Counted from the stretch's first letter, positions 53,300 through 62,961 are shown. The stretch is 64,000 bases of DNA from Chitinophagaceae bacterium DXS (GCA_030345135.1 CP128386.1:4098667-4162666), one strand, 5' to 3'. The notes: generated by a model not told the origin, from the sequence alone. A program made the numbers and translations.

Positions 53300-54784
53300 T
53301 TAAGGCTTCTGCACCCAAACGCTCACAGATCCGGCCATTACCTGAAATTCGCCGCAACCATCCTCATCCAGTTTTATTTCACCTTCATGATTGCCTAAAA
53401 GGTCAATAAAGGTTTTTCCGGCGTTTCTTGCGCCGGTATCCATTGTCTTAAAACCATCTTCGCTATTGGAGATGATAACTGCACAGCCTGAATTCCCTAC
53501 TTCATCTACACCTTCCCGGGTAAATCCAATACAATTGGGATGGTCCAGGTAATCTCTCTGTTCACCGTAAGCATATTGCTTCCTGGCTAAGATCAACTTG
53601 TCAATTTTATCGCAGGCAGGCAAAAATATTTCATAGTCATTTCCATCGCCCCCCTTATCTGTGTACGTTGCGCTAAACAGGTCCGGATAAAAAATACAGG
53701 GATAGCCTTGAGCCCTTAACAGGATAAGCGCATATGCAATCGGTTTAAACCATGCTTCAACAGGCGCTTCCAGGGCTTGCAAAGGTTGAGTATCATGATT
53801 GTCTACCAGTGTTACAGCCAGTTCCGGTCTAGTTGCTACTAATGTGTCATTGAATATTGTAGTAAGATCGTAGTCTTTTCCGGCATTTGAAGCTTTATGA
53901 AAATTGTTGTGCAGAGGCACATCAAATAAGCTCATGCGGCCTTCTGTAACATCTATATAATTCAGCAATGGGTTAAGATCAATAAACCAGTATTCTCCAA
54001 CTGCAAACAGATCATCCTTTGTCTCGGCCCGCATAAAATCGAGCCATTCTTTATAAAAATCCTGATTGATATGCTTAACTGCATCTAATCGAACGCCGTC
54101 AAATTGCACGGTATCATAATACCATTTGCCCCATCTTTTCAGTTCTTCCCTCACAGCCGGATTTCTGAATTCAATGTCTGCAAACATAAGGTAGTCATAG
54201 TTGCCCATTTCCTCATCTACACCATCTTCCCAGCCCGGACCGTATTCGTTCTGAATACTGAAAATGGCGGTTTCCTCTAAATCTTTGGCATAGTCAATGC
54301 CCGAAAAACAACTATGATCCCAGATAAACTGTGAGTATTTTCCCTTCCGGGCAGGAAAGGTAAATTTTGTAAACGCTTCTATTTCAAACGTATCGCTGAT
54401 GAACTTGTTTCTGTCTTCCGGATCAACCTTCCTGACTGGTATTTTTTCCGTTTCATCCGCTCCGCCCATATGGTTTAGAACTACGTCGATATAAACACGC
54501 AGTCCCGCAGCACGAGCTGCATTTACAGCCTCAATATACTCATCCCTGGTGCCATATTTAGTTCTGACAGAACCCTTCTGATCAAATTCACCCAGGTCAT
54601 AAATATCATAAACATCATATCCCGGAGAAAAGCCACCCTCAGTGCTTTTATAGGCGGGCGGCAACCAAACCGAAGTAATGCCCATCTCTGATAAATTCTT
54701 TGCCTCGTCCTTAAGTTTGTTCCACACACTTCCGTCAGCAGGACTATACCAATGAAAGTACTGAAGCATTGTGCCATTAAGCAT
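53300..54784 (-). CDS. Alpha-amylase, GH13 (cytoplasmic type)
   Basis: The 494-residue enzyme has no signal peptide and starts LNGTMLQYFHWYSPADG, as in GH13 subfamily 5 amylases. Conserved regions are DVVLNHMGGAD (I), GVRLDAVKHIN with the nucleophile Asp (II), AVGEYWF with the acid Glu (III) and TLVDNHDTQP with the third Asp (IV). A C-terminal beta domain follows. It cleaves internal alpha-1,4 bonds of starch or glycogen in the cytoplasm. No glycogen genes are adjacent. Confidence 0.95.
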   Translation of the reverse strand: MLNGTMLQYFHWYSPADGSVWNKLKDEAKNLSEMGITSVWLPPAYKSTEGGFSPGYDVYDIYDLGEFDQKGSVRTKYGTRDEYIEAVNAARAAGLRVYIDVVLNHMGGADETEKIPVRKVDPEDRNKFISDTFEIEAFTKFTFPARKGKYSQFIWDHSCFSGIDYAKDLEETAIFSIQNEYGPGWEDGVDEEMGNYDYLMFADIEFRNPAVREELKRWGKWYYDTVQFDGVRLDAVKHINQDFYKEWLDFMRAETKDDLFAVGEYWFIDLNPLLNYIDVTEGRMSLFDVPLHNNFHKASNAGKDYDLTTIFNDTLVATRPELAVTLVDNHDTQPLQALEAPVEAWFKPIAYALILLRAQGYPCIFYPDLFSATYTDKGGDGNDYEIFLPACDKIDKLILARKQYAYGEQRDYLDHPNCIGFTREGVDEVGNSGCAVIISNSEDGFKTMDTGARNAGKTFIDLLGNHEGEIKLDEDGCGEFQVMAGSVSVWVQKP

Positions 54785-54903
54785 GAAATAAATATTTACT
54801 TTGAAACATGCATTTGGATCGTATCTAAAACTAAAAGAAGAATCAGATAAATAAAACCAAACACACTAAGTCCGGTCTGATTATAGCCGGAGATTACAGT
54901 ACT

Positions 54904-55398
54904 TTAAAATATATCATCTTTACGTGATATCTCTTTTAGACTAAAACTGTTGAGCAGTTTAATTTTCAGGTAAGAATATAAAATCTCGTTGAGTTGAGAC
55001 TGCATGGTATTTCTTATTTCAGAAAGAACCTCACTATCGTTTAGTACAGACCTGAAAGCTGATACAACTTCTTTCTCATAATGCATAGCACATTGAAACG
55101 GACAGTTAAAACTGATGTCATCATTCCTATCCTTTTCAGGTGTATGCAGGTCCTGCAGTGGAAATACATGTGAAAGACTATCCATTTGTCTCTGGATATT
55201 TTCCTCGCATGGCGCCGTTTCGGTAACAAAAGTGAGGATACTTCTTTTTAAATACTTGTCTTTTATCTGTAAGCCTACATTTTCCATTTTAATTCTCGAC
55301 GCCCGCACTGTCGTTAATAGCTTTGCCAACTTAGCGAAAGAGTGGCGAATTTGTCTTCTTTCTCTGGTATTCAATGTGGGGTGTATCATGACAAGCAT
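54904..55398 (-). CDS. Hypothetical helical protein
   Basis: The 164-residue protein is predicted to be mostly helical, with FAKLAKLLTTVRASRIKMEN and, in the C-terminal half, HYEKEVVSAFRSVLNDSEVL and LNEILYSYLKIKLLNSF. Cys residues occur at APCEEN, NCPFQC. The two-helix layout is reminiscent of ferritin-like stress proteins, but I cannot assign a family. It lies in a group of small stress-type genes on the same strand. Confidence 0.6.
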   Translation of the reverse strand: MLVMIHPTLNTRERRQIRHSFAKLAKLLTTVRASRIKMENVGLQIKDKYLKRSILTFVTETAPCEENIQRQMDSLSHVFPLQDLHTPEKDRNDDISFNCPFQCAMHYEKEVVSAFRSVLNDSEVLSEIRNTMQSQLNEILYSYLKIKLLNSFSLKEISRKDDIF

Positions 55399-55425
55399 AT
55401 TATATTCATTAGCTCAACAATTTTA

Positions 55426-55451
55426 ATGCCTGTAATGTTTATTACAGGCAT
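55426..55451 (-). terminator. Stem-loop after the small membrane protein gene
   Basis: ATGCCTGTAAT (55426-55436) pairs perfectly with ATTACAGGCAT (55441-55451) around GTTT. It lies about 70 bases past the stop of the 48-residue gene, on its transcript. Confidence 0.5.
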
Positions 55452-55520
55452 GGGAATGATTAAAAAAAAAATAATTCCTTAACATTTTTCTTTCGTTCCT
55501 GCTGTCTCTGTTTGTTTTAG

Positions 55521-55667
55521 CTATGCTCTTTGAATAAGACCCAGCAACAAAGAGACTACTGCTAAAACAATCAGGATATGGATTAAACCGGTTGCATTGT
55601 ACACAAAGAACCCAAGCAACCAACCTATCACCAGTATTACTGCTATCAGATATAATATCGATCTCAT
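55521..55667 (-). CDS. Small lmo0937-type membrane protein
   Basis: The 48-residue frame begins MRSILYLIAVILVIGWLLGF and continues with VYNATGLIHILIVLAVVSLL, giving two hydrophobic helices and a short GLIQRA tail. This matches the short two-helix 'lmo0937 family' proteins widespread in bacteria, which are often linked to stress. Function is not known. It is too short to appear in many gene calls. It lies between two small stress-type genes on the same strand. Confidence 0.85.
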   Translation of the reverse strand: MRSILYLIAVILVIGWLLGFFVYNATGLIHILIVLAVVSLLLGLIQRA

Positions 55668-55697
55668 AATTTTAAATTTAAGGTTAGAAATAATTAA

Positions 55698-56174
55698 CTA
55701 TAGGTTATATACATCTATCATGTAGGGAATTTCATCCTTACAACATGGGGGAAAATTCCACGCAAGATCCCCATTGAACATAATTATTTGCCACAGTCCG
55801 TTATCGCATTGTATTGCTGAAAACATATACCTGAAATTCTGATTGTAAATTTCAAATACGGTAAACTCTCCGGACAGATATTTATGATAACCAAAAGCAT
55901 AGTTTGCTCCTCCCCCGGTAAACCATTGGATCGGCTTGTACTCATCACACTGGTAATTGAAATACCCGGCCAAACTCTGCCCGGTCTGTTTTGCGAGGCT
56001 CGTAAATCCCAGATCCTGCTCTATCCATTCTCCTGTTTCCACATCTGTAAAAAATATGTTTTCATAACCATCTTCAAAACAAACTTTAGCCATCAGGTGC
56101 ATCGGGTGATCTATCAATGTAAAACTTGCCAGGGTGGCCTCTTCGCCATTTTGTATATATATTAAATGTTCCAT
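55698..56174 (-). CDS. Hypothetical protein
   Basis: The 158-residue protein has no signal peptide or membrane helix. It is rich in aromatic residues and beta-strand propensity (HLIYIQNGEEATLASFTLID, WFTGGGANYAFGYHKYLSGEF, LWQIIMFNGDLAWNFPPCC). I do not recognise a family. It lies 70 bases before the topoisomerase gene's stop side on the same strand, as part of the same small-gene cluster. Confidence 0.6.
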   Translation of the reverse strand: MEHLIYIQNGEEATLASFTLIDHPMHLMAKVCFEDGYENIFFTDVETGEWIEQDLGFTSLAKQTGQSLAGYFNYQCDEYKPIQWFTGGGANYAFGYHKYLSGEFTVFEIYNQNFRYMFSAIQCDNGLWQIIMFNGDLAWNFPPCCKDEIPYMIDVYNL

Positions 56175-56244
56175 TGTTCTGCTTTAAGTATTTTACTATC
56201 GCCGTTATAACTATACCGGATAAAAAATCTGTGCCACATTTGCT

Positions 56245-57324
56245 TTATAGCAGCTCATCTTCCAATATCTTCATTACTATTTTTTCTTCAGAGCTAAGTG
56301 TGGTTTCATTTTCATTGGTATCCATATTATTTAATTCGGTTATGTATTTTTCAAGGCTTTTGTCTTCGTACCTGGAAATAATGGCGGGGTGCACATAATA
56401 TTTTCTGCACACTGTTCTTGTATTTCCAAGTTGTGTGGAGACAATGTCCAATGCCTGTACGATTTTTTTCTTGGCTTCGGTTTCCGTTTCAAAGAATTGA
56501 AGCTCCTTAAAGGCAAGCAACGCATGTATGGTGCCGTTCCAGGTACGGAAATCCTTGGCTGTAAAATCCTCGCCGGTTATTTCTTTTATGTAAGCGTTTA
56601 CCATTCCCGAATCAATCTTTCTTCGCTCATTGTTTTCATCGTAATACTGAAATAACTCCTTGCCCGGTATGTCTTTACATTGTTGAACTATTCGTGCCAG
56701 CCGCCTGCTTTTTATACTCACATTCTGAAACACACCTTTCTTTCCTTTAAAGGAAAATTTCATATCGCTACCTTTTATGTCAACGTGGTTATCTTTTAGC
56801 GTGGTTAGTCCGTAAGAACCGTTGGCTTTCTCATAAGCGTTGTTGCCTACCCTTATTCCGCTCTTATACATAAGGCTTATGACTGCAGCCAGTACTTTTT
56901 GTTGAGGAAGACCGGGAAGGGAAAGATCTTCTTCTACCCTTTTTCTTATTGCTTCCAGGCTTTTACCAAATGCATGCAAGTGATAGAACTTGCTTATGTT
57001 ACGGGCATCAACCCATAAAGGATGGTACTTATACTGCTTTCTGTTCCTGGCATCAATACCGGTAACCTGCAGGTGACCGTTTGAGAGATCACAAATCCAG
57101 ACATTTTCCCATGCCGGCGGAATTACCAGTGATTTGATCCTTTCCAGGGTGGTTTTATTCCGGACTTTTTTTCCATTAAATACATAATCGAAAACATCTC
57201 CTCTCCTTATTCGTCGAATACCGGGGTTGGAATCACTCACATATTGCAAATGAATGGCTTTAGCCATTTGTTCACAGTCCATCAAGGACAGCCTGGGAAG
57301 TTTTTTAGAAAGAATTGCATTCAT
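56245..57324 (-). CDS. DNA topoisomerase IB (bacterial/poxvirus type)
   Basis: The 359-residue enzyme has the type IB catalytic set: SGIRVGNNAYEKANGSYGLT (155-174), KDFRTWNGTIHA (257-268) and the active Tyr310 in VCRKYYVHPAI. The N-terminal domain with GKKVRNKTTLERIKSLVIPP fits the family. It relaxes DNA supercoils by a 3'-phosphotyrosine intermediate. Bacterial IB enzymes are accessory to type IA; the cluster of stress-type genes around it suggests stress-linked expression. Confidence 0.95.
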   Translation of the reverse strand: MNAILSKKLPRLSLMDCEQMAKAIHLQYVSDSNPGIRRIRRGDVFDYVFNGKKVRNKTTLERIKSLVIPPAWENVWICDLSNGHLQVTGIDARNRKQYKYHPLWVDARNISKFYHLHAFGKSLEAIRKRVEEDLSLPGLPQQKVLAAVISLMYKSGIRVGNNAYEKANGSYGLTTLKDNHVDIKGSDMKFSFKGKKGVFQNVSIKSRRLARIVQQCKDIPGKELFQYYDENNERRKIDSGMVNAYIKEITGEDFTAKDFRTWNGTIHALLAFKELQFFETETEAKKKIVQALDIVSTQLGNTRTVCRKYYVHPAIISRYEDKSLEKYITELNNMDTNENETTLSSEEKIVMKILEDELL

Positions 57325-57565
57325 ACAAGCGCGTACTATTATTGTACGGACGTAAAAAGAATTGTGCCTTATATATTTAAAGGCATTTTTTGTGGTAGTA
57401 TGGCCGAGGACTGACGCCGACTGTAGATTTATATATTTTGCTGAGGAAAAAAATCATCAAAAATTAACGCGACGAGCTTAAGAAAAAGCTGCTTTAACAT
57501 CTTAGCACGCTTTCGTGCAAAATGGTACAAGCCTTGTTTTATTTATAAGCGTAACGCTACCGCTT

Positions 57566-58054
57566 ATGTTATATAATGATACAATAACCGAAAAGGGCAA
57601 CCATCTGAAATTTCTTGCAGAAAAGATTTGTGAGATAAGAAAAGCGATATTCCGGGCTGATGTTGATACTATGCAAACCTTGCCAAACAACCTCATTAAT
57701 ACGCTGGACGTAGATGAAGAAGGACATGTCTGGTTTCTTACTTCAAGTAACGATAACTACACAAGATTCAGTGAGAAGGAGTTTTATGCATACCTCGAGT
57801 ATTATCAAAAAGGACGCGATACGCGGTTGTTGGTAAGTGGCGTAGCAACTATTCAGGAAGACGCATTGATTCCCGAGAAATTTTCGGCACAGCGGGCTTA
57901 CACAAACGGAACAACATTTATGATTAAGTTGAAGATTATGAAGGCGGAATATAGCTATGTTCCCAAAAAAGCCGGAAACTGGAAGGAATGGATCTCCCAT
58001 CTCTGGAAGCGCTGCTGGCCGATAGAAACTTCCGGGCAATATGATCTTTTTTAG
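57566..58054 (+). CDS. PNPOx-like (general stress protein 26 type) flavin-binding protein
   Basis: From the ATG at 57566 (MLYNDTITEKG) the protein has 162 residues; a GTG at 57515 adds a hydrophobic leader of doubtful value. It matches pyridoxamine-5'-phosphate-oxidase-like stress proteins: IFRADVDTMQTLPNN, DEEGHVWFLTSSNDN, TRLLVSGVATIQED and the C-terminal WIETS-like segment (RCWPIETSGQ). It should bind FMN or a related cofactor. It is divergent from the topoisomerase gene and ends at a hairpin terminator. Confidence 0.8.
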   Translation: MLYNDTITEKGNHLKFLAEKICEIRKAIFRADVDTMQTLPNNLINTLDVDEEGHVWFLTSSNDNYTRFSEKEFYAYLEYYQKGRDTRLLVSGVATIQEDALIPEKFSAQRAYTNGTTFMIKLKIMKAEYSYVPKKAGNWKEWISHLWKRCWPIETSGQYDLF

Positions 58055-58093
58055 AACCTTTTACAATCATCTCCACTATACATGTCCTCTTAT

Positions 58094-58124
58094 AAAAGAG
58101 GTTGGGTAAGCCCCAACCTCTTTT
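58094..58124 (+). terminator. Rho-independent terminator after the PNPOx-like gene
   Basis: AAAAGAGGTTGGG (58094-58106) and CCCAACCTCTTTT (58112-58124) form a perfect 13-bp stem with a five-base loop, about 40 bases past the stop. Confidence 0.8.
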
Positions 58125-58205
58125 CTCCTTTTAGGGCTGATGGTACATCCAATTTCTTCCCCTGAAATAATTGCAACCGGCATCCTCAATAAGCAGCTTG
58201 ATTAG

Positions 58206-58479
58206 AAAATTTGGTTTGCCACAATCAAAAATAACATGACAGGCCCTTGCCGTTGATAGCCCGTAGGGCTTACAGCTCAATAGACAATCTAATAATTTAT
58301 GCTCCTCTTGTACGTAGGACATTAACCCTACATTGGTTAAAGCCCTAACGGGCTACGATTACCTGAACTCATTCATTTCTATTGAGCTTAATTCCCTACG
58401 GGAAAACTTGTCGTTGTTCTAAAATCTGCCATTTGCACTGCAGAATTTGGTTTACCACAATCAAAAATAGAATGAAAGG
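58206..58479. repeat. Composite repeat: palindromic element flanked by 38-bp direct repeats
   Basis: Direct repeats at 58206-58243 and 58442-58479 (about 33 of 38 identical, both with TTTGGTTTGCCACAATCAAA-like cores) flank a stretch with GCCCGTAGGGC, AAGCCCTAACGGGC and TTGAGCTTAATTCCCTACGG. The inner stretch is the inverse of the repeat at 4680-4935. The 636-base spacer 58055-58690 holds no gene. Confidence 0.6.
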
Positions 58480-58690
58480 ACGCTTGCGCAATCACGCGGA
58501 CCGCTGTTGTTGATATGAGGCGGAGCAATGTCCTTAACCCTACCAACAAATTAGCGAGTTATACGTTTCACGAATTAGGGTTTTTCATTTTTTGAGCTTC
58601 TTACTTCCGTTTTGACAGTCGTCTCCCAGTTACACATTGCGAGATTTGATGGAAGCCCAATCATCAATATAATGTATCTTCAAGAACATA

Positions 58691-61600
58691 ATGAAATGCC
58701 CCTTTCTTTACCGCTACACCTTGATTCTGGTTTTGCTAACAACCAGAATCGCTGTATGGGGGCAAAGTGCTGTTATTAACAATACAGTCGATTACACTAT
58801 TACAAAAAGACTACTTTCCATAGAAGAGGGACTTGCATCTCACGAAGTATTTTGTGGCCTGCAGGATAAATCGGGCTTCATGTGGTTTGGAACACGAAAT
58901 GGACTGAATCGTTATGATGGTAAAAATTGCCTGCTCTTTACCCGGCAGCGAAATAAACTACAGGACAATAAGGTTGTGCAGCTTGCAAAAGACGATGCCG
59001 GCAACCTGTTTATTGAATATGGCAGCACCGGCTTTCAGCTTACAACAAACGGCAAAGTGGACGTGATGAACGCTGCTACGCAGGAAGTACAAACACTCAC
59101 AGCCGCCTTTCCAAACCTGCCTTTTAAAGAGCAGAATGTTTACTGGATCTCCAACGACGGCACAGACCAAATAAACTTTCTTACAGCCAATCCTTTCCAG
59201 CTCTGGAAATATTCTTCAAAAAAGGGATTTAAATTGCGATACCAGATTAACGACTGGGGATGGAAGGATTCTTTTCCCGCTATCGACTTTCGCAGTACCG
59301 GACCTCAATGCTTTTTTGCTAACGGAACAGCCCTGGTCAAACTGTTTAACAGAGCTAACCAATACTTAATAACGGATAAAACCGAAGTTATATTCACGCA
59401 GCCGGATGCTTTACGATCCCTGCCCATTGGCTTCAATAGTCAGAACGATCTGCTCATTGCTTATAACACTTCCACCGAAACGGACAGGTTTAATGTGGGT
59501 GCTGTAACACATTCGGGACGCAGTTTATTTCCTTACAATATTCAGCGCCCAGGTACAGATAGTATAAAAGGAAAATACTGGTACCAGATAGCCTGTTCTG
59601 CAGACGGTGCATCAAGTATACTTTACATTGGTACCGATGCACTCTATCTCTGGAATGAAAACACATTCCTGAAAATAGTGGACAAGTCAGAAATAAAGAA
59701 TTTTGAGAATTTATTTCTTTACCAGCTCTTTCTCGACAATTTTGGAAACCGCTGGCTTTGTACTTCACTCGGCATATTGCAACTGAAGATCGAGAAGAAC
59801 AGGTTTAAACAGTACTTCACCAATAAACAACAATTTATTGAAACAAACAGCCAGGCCCGGGGAATTTACGCGGATACAGAAGGCAGGGTTGTCGCCAATA
59901 TATGGAGAAATACTTTTCTACAACAAAATGGCTACCAGAAAAATGTTGGCGACGCTGAGATAAAGTATGCACTTGTCAACCACAATTCTACCCTGTACTG
60001 TGGCGGTAGCAACCTGTTTCGCTACGATGAAAACAGCAACACACTTTCAAAATTTTCCGGCGGCTCAGGAACTGAAATATGGTCGATGCTTTCAGTTAAT
60101 GACAGCCTTCTTTTGTTGGGAAGAACAAATGGATTTTTGTTGTTTAATTCCAACACCAAACAATTCGATTCTCTATCCTACTCGTCACAAGAAGCGAAAT
60201 TTGTCTATCGCTTTTTTAAAGATGCAAATGATACCATATGGGCAGTAGCGGAGAATGGATTGTACAAAATTGTCAGAGACAATAAACAAACACCTTCGAT
60301 CAACCGGCAATGGTCCGTTGTAAAATATCAATCCCGCTTCATCGACCAGCTTAGTTTACTGGATGCGTTTGCTGATGCCAGCGGAATATATTGGCTGGCA
60401 ACAAATGGAGAAGGATTATACCGTTGGGATAGAAAGGCAAATAAATTTCAACAATTCAACATCACCGGAGGCTTTCCCTCCGATGTGTTATACAGAATTG
60501 AACCTGACAACTACAATAACCTTTGGATAAGTTCTGACTACGGGCTCATCCGCTTTAACACAAAAACCTTTGCTGTTAACACCTACACAACGGCCGAAGG
60601 TATATCGCATAATGAGCTCAACAGAACATCCTCCTTCAGGGCAAAAGACGGCAAATTGTATTTTGGAGGAATAGATGGTGTGAATGGGTTTGATCCTAAG
60701 GATTTTGAAGCTGATACCAGCTCGCTGAATGCCCCGTTACGCATTATTGCATTTAACCAGTTCGTGGGTCCGGAAAACAAACTTGTTAATAAAACAAGTG
60801 ATTTGCTGGCAACATCACGAATTACACTTGGACCGGATGACCAGTTTTTCACACTCGAGTTCCGGCTACTGGATTTTGCCAGAGAAGAAGCAGACCGTTA
60901 TGCATACAAGATCGAAGGCGTTGACAAGGGCTGGATCTACATCAACGAAAATTCTATTCGTATCAGCGGGTTGCCATATGGTAAATTTGCCCTCCATATT
61001 AAATCTCAGAATCGCGAAGGTGCCTGGAGCAAAAGCGAGTTAAACATTCCGCTAATTGTTTTAAAACCATTTTACCTGGAATGGTGGTTCATTACTTTAC
61101 TGGCGGTATTATTTATTGCCGGCGTGTATGCCTTCATCAGGTTTAGAATAAACCAGCTTGCTGCAGATAAAAATAAGCTGGAACAAACGGTAAGCGAAAG
61201 AACGATACAGTTAAAACAATCATTATCCGAGCAGGCTGAATTGCTTGCTGAGAAAGATGTTTTGATGAAAGAGATACATCACCGTGTAAAAAACAATCTG
61301 CAGGTAATTTCCGGTCTTTTGGAATTACAGAGCAAAAGCATGGATGATGAAACTGCCAAAGAGGCCCTGATGGAAGGACGTAACCGTGTAAGAAGCATTG
61401 CATTAATTCACCAGAACCTTTACCAGTTTGAAAACTTAAGCGGCATCGAACTAAAGCAATTTGTTACTGATTTGTGCAGGCAGATTGAAAGTGTATATAA
61501 AAAACAACACCCGGTAGCTATGCATATTGATGTGCCGGTGCTATACCTGGATATTGATTCAGCTGTTCCCCTTGGTTTGATTCTGAATGAATTGTTATCC

Positions 61601-61873
61601 AATTCCTTCAAGTATGCCTTTAATAACGGTGTTAATGGAGAAATAAATCTTGAAATTCATACAGTAACAGAAGGAAGATACCAGCTGAAATTTTCGGATA
61701 ACGGACCTGGCTTGCCGGAAGACTTCGATCTGAGCCGCGCAACTACCTTGGGCATACAATTGATCAACGACTTAAGCAGGCAAATTGGAGGCAATGTGAA
61801 ATACGAGTATAAAGACGGCGCTCTGTTTATCATTAATTTTACTAACCGTAACTTACGTAAAAACGAAGACTAA
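58691..61873 (+). CDS. Two-component-propeller sensor histidine kinase (HisKA_2 type)
   Basis: The 1060-residue protein has a signal peptide, then many Reg_prop propeller repeats (e.g. GFMWFGTRNGLNRYDG, NNLWISSDYGLIRFN, WLATNGEGLYRWD). A Y_Y_Y domain follows (RYAYKIEGVDKGWIYI ... YGKFALHIKSQNREGAWS), then one membrane helix (about 795-815), a coiled coil and a HisKA_2 dimerisation domain with EIHHRVKNNLQV (His863 or His864). The ATPase domain closes it (LNELLSNSFKYAF, DNGPGLPED). Periplasmic propellers of this kind sense polysaccharide fragments or similar ligands. The cognate LytTR regulator follows after 6 bases. Confidence 0.93.
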   Translation: MKCPFLYRYTLILVLLTTRIAVWGQSAVINNTVDYTITKRLLSIEEGLASHEVFCGLQDKSGFMWFGTRNGLNRYDGKNCLLFTRQRNKLQDNKVVQLAKDDAGNLFIEYGSTGFQLTTNGKVDVMNAATQEVQTLTAAFPNLPFKEQNVYWISNDGTDQINFLTANPFQLWKYSSKKGFKLRYQINDWGWKDSFPAIDFRSTGPQCFFANGTALVKLFNRANQYLITDKTEVIFTQPDALRSLPIGFNSQNDLLIAYNTSTETDRFNVGAVTHSGRSLFPYNIQRPGTDSIKGKYWYQIACSADGASSILYIGTDALYLWNENTFLKIVDKSEIKNFENLFLYQLFLDNFGNRWLCTSLGILQLKIEKNRFKQYFTNKQQFIETNSQARGIYADTEGRVVANIWRNTFLQQNGYQKNVGDAEIKYALVNHNSTLYCGGSNLFRYDENSNTLSKFSGGSGTEIWSMLSVNDSLLLLGRTNGFLLFNSNTKQFDSLSYSSQEAKFVYRFFKDANDTIWAVAENGLYKIVRDNKQTPSINRQWSVVKYQSRFIDQLSLLDAFADASGIYWLATNGEGLYRWDRKANKFQQFNITGGFPSDVLYRIEPDNYNNLWISSDYGLIRFNTKTFAVNTYTTAEGISHNELNRTSSFRAKDGKLYFGGIDGVNGFDPKDFEADTSSLNAPLRIIAFNQFVGPENKLVNKTSDLLATSRITLGPDDQFFTLEFRLLDFAREEADRYAYKIEGVDKGWIYINENSIRISGLPYGKFALHIKSQNREGAWSKSELNIPLIVLKPFYLEWWFITLLAVLFIAGVYAFIRFRINQLAADKNKLEQTVSERTIQLKQSLSEQAELLAEKDVLMKEIHHRVKNNLQVISGLLELQSKSMDDETAKEALMEGRNRVRSIALIHQNLYQFENLSGIELKQFVTDLCRQIESVYKKQHPVAMHIDVPVLYLDIDSAVPLGLILNELLSNSFKYAFNNGVNGEINLEIHTVTEGRYQLKFSDNGPGLPEDFDLSRATTLGIQLINDLSRQIGGNVKYEYKDGALFIINFTNRNLRKNED

Positions 61874-61879
61874 AAACCT

Positions 61880-62620
61880 ATGAGCGTTTTAAAAATAGGC
61901 GTTGTAGAGGACGAACTTGTGATAGCCAGAACTATTTTAAATACCCTGGATGAGCTTGGCTATGCGCAGTGCGGACCTGCAATAAATTATACCGAGGCAA
62001 TTGAAATGCTTGAACAAAACAGGCCTGATCTATTGCTTTTGGATATTCAATTATCAGGCAAAAAAGATGGCATTGATGTAGCACAAAAGCTGAATGAACT
62101 ATATCATATACCGTTTATTTTTTTAACAGCAAACAGCGACGGAGAGACAATCGACCGCGCAAAAAAAGTGAGGCCAAACGCTTACATTGTAAAACCCTTT
62201 ACCAAAGAAGAATTGTTCGCTGCCATTGAAATTGCATTCAGCAATTTTACCGGCAATCACCCTAATTCAAAGACAGAACAAGGCAGTGCTTATCATACAA
62301 AGGATTACATGTTTGTAAGAGATGGATATGTATTCAGAAAGATATTTTTTAGTGAATTGTTGTACCTGGAAAGTGACGCCAATTATGTTACACTGCACCT
62401 TAAATCTCAAAGGAAAGTAATGGTGCGATCGACTTTCAACGACTTCATTTCCCATTTGGATCAAAAAACCTTTATCCGCATCCATCGCAGTTATTCCGTA
62501 AACGTTAGCCTGGTAGATGATGTTTTTCCCACTGAAGTTACTGTTAGCGGCATCAGGATCCCCACCGGAAAATCTTATAGAGAGGATCTCCTGAAGGCGT
62601 TGGGTATTAATGAAACTTAA
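61880..62620 (+). CDS. LytTR-family response regulator
   Basis: The 246-residue protein joins a receiver domain (Asp55 in LLLLDIQLSGKKDGID) to a C-terminal LytTR DNA-binding domain (LLYLESDANYVTLHL, FIRIHRSYSVNVSLV, IPTGKSYREDLLKAL). It is the cognate regulator of the kinase directly upstream, with a gap of 6 bases indicating one transcript. Confidence 0.95.
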   Translation: MSVLKIGVVEDELVIARTILNTLDELGYAQCGPAINYTEAIEMLEQNRPDLLLLDIQLSGKKDGIDVAQKLNELYHIPFIFLTANSDGETIDRAKKVRPNAYIVKPFTKEELFAAIEIAFSNFTGNHPNSKTEQGSAYHTKDYMFVRDGYVFRKIFFSELLYLESDANYVTLHLKSQRKVMVRSTFNDFISHLDQKTFIRIHRSYSVNVSLVDDVFPTEVTVSGIRIPTGKSYREDLLKALGINET

Positions 62621-62727
62621 ACGTTCCAACTTTCTTCTCCCAAACTTCCTGCTGTTCATCCCTAACCTGGCATATTCGTCCCTTTTATTTTAAAACCCCT
62701 CGGAGCAAGTGCAATTTTGTTCCTGAT

Positions 62728-62922
62728 ATGGCGCTACTGGATTTAGACAAGATTATTATTCAACGGACAGTTATCGGGATACGCTGCACAGCATGCGGCG
62801 GCAACCTGGTAGCTAAGAAGAGATCCGTCATATCAAGGATTATAGGCATAGTTTCTTTTGGACGATTGAAGCCGCAGCGATACGAGTGTGAAAACTGCAA
62901 AAAGAAACATCTGCTATTATAA
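62728..62922 (+). CDS. Small zinc-ribbon protein
   Basis: The 64-residue protein has two CxxC pairs, IRCTACGGNLV and YECENCKKKHL, separated by a basic stretch, so it should fold around one zinc ion. No further domain is visible. I do not recognise a named family. It stands 40 bases before the peroxiredoxin gene on the same strand. Confidence 0.7.
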   Translation: MALLDLDKIIIQRTVIGIRCTACGGNLVAKKRSVISRIIGIVSFGRLKPQRYECENCKKKHLLL

Positions 62923-62961
62923 ATTAATCAACTAATTCAAGTACCAATAAAACTAAACTAT

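Noticed and set aside
58000-58690. Search for tRNA or other RNA genes in the long spacer
   Set aside because: Stem-loops present are terminator or repeat palindromes; no cloverleaf or conserved RNA signature was seen.
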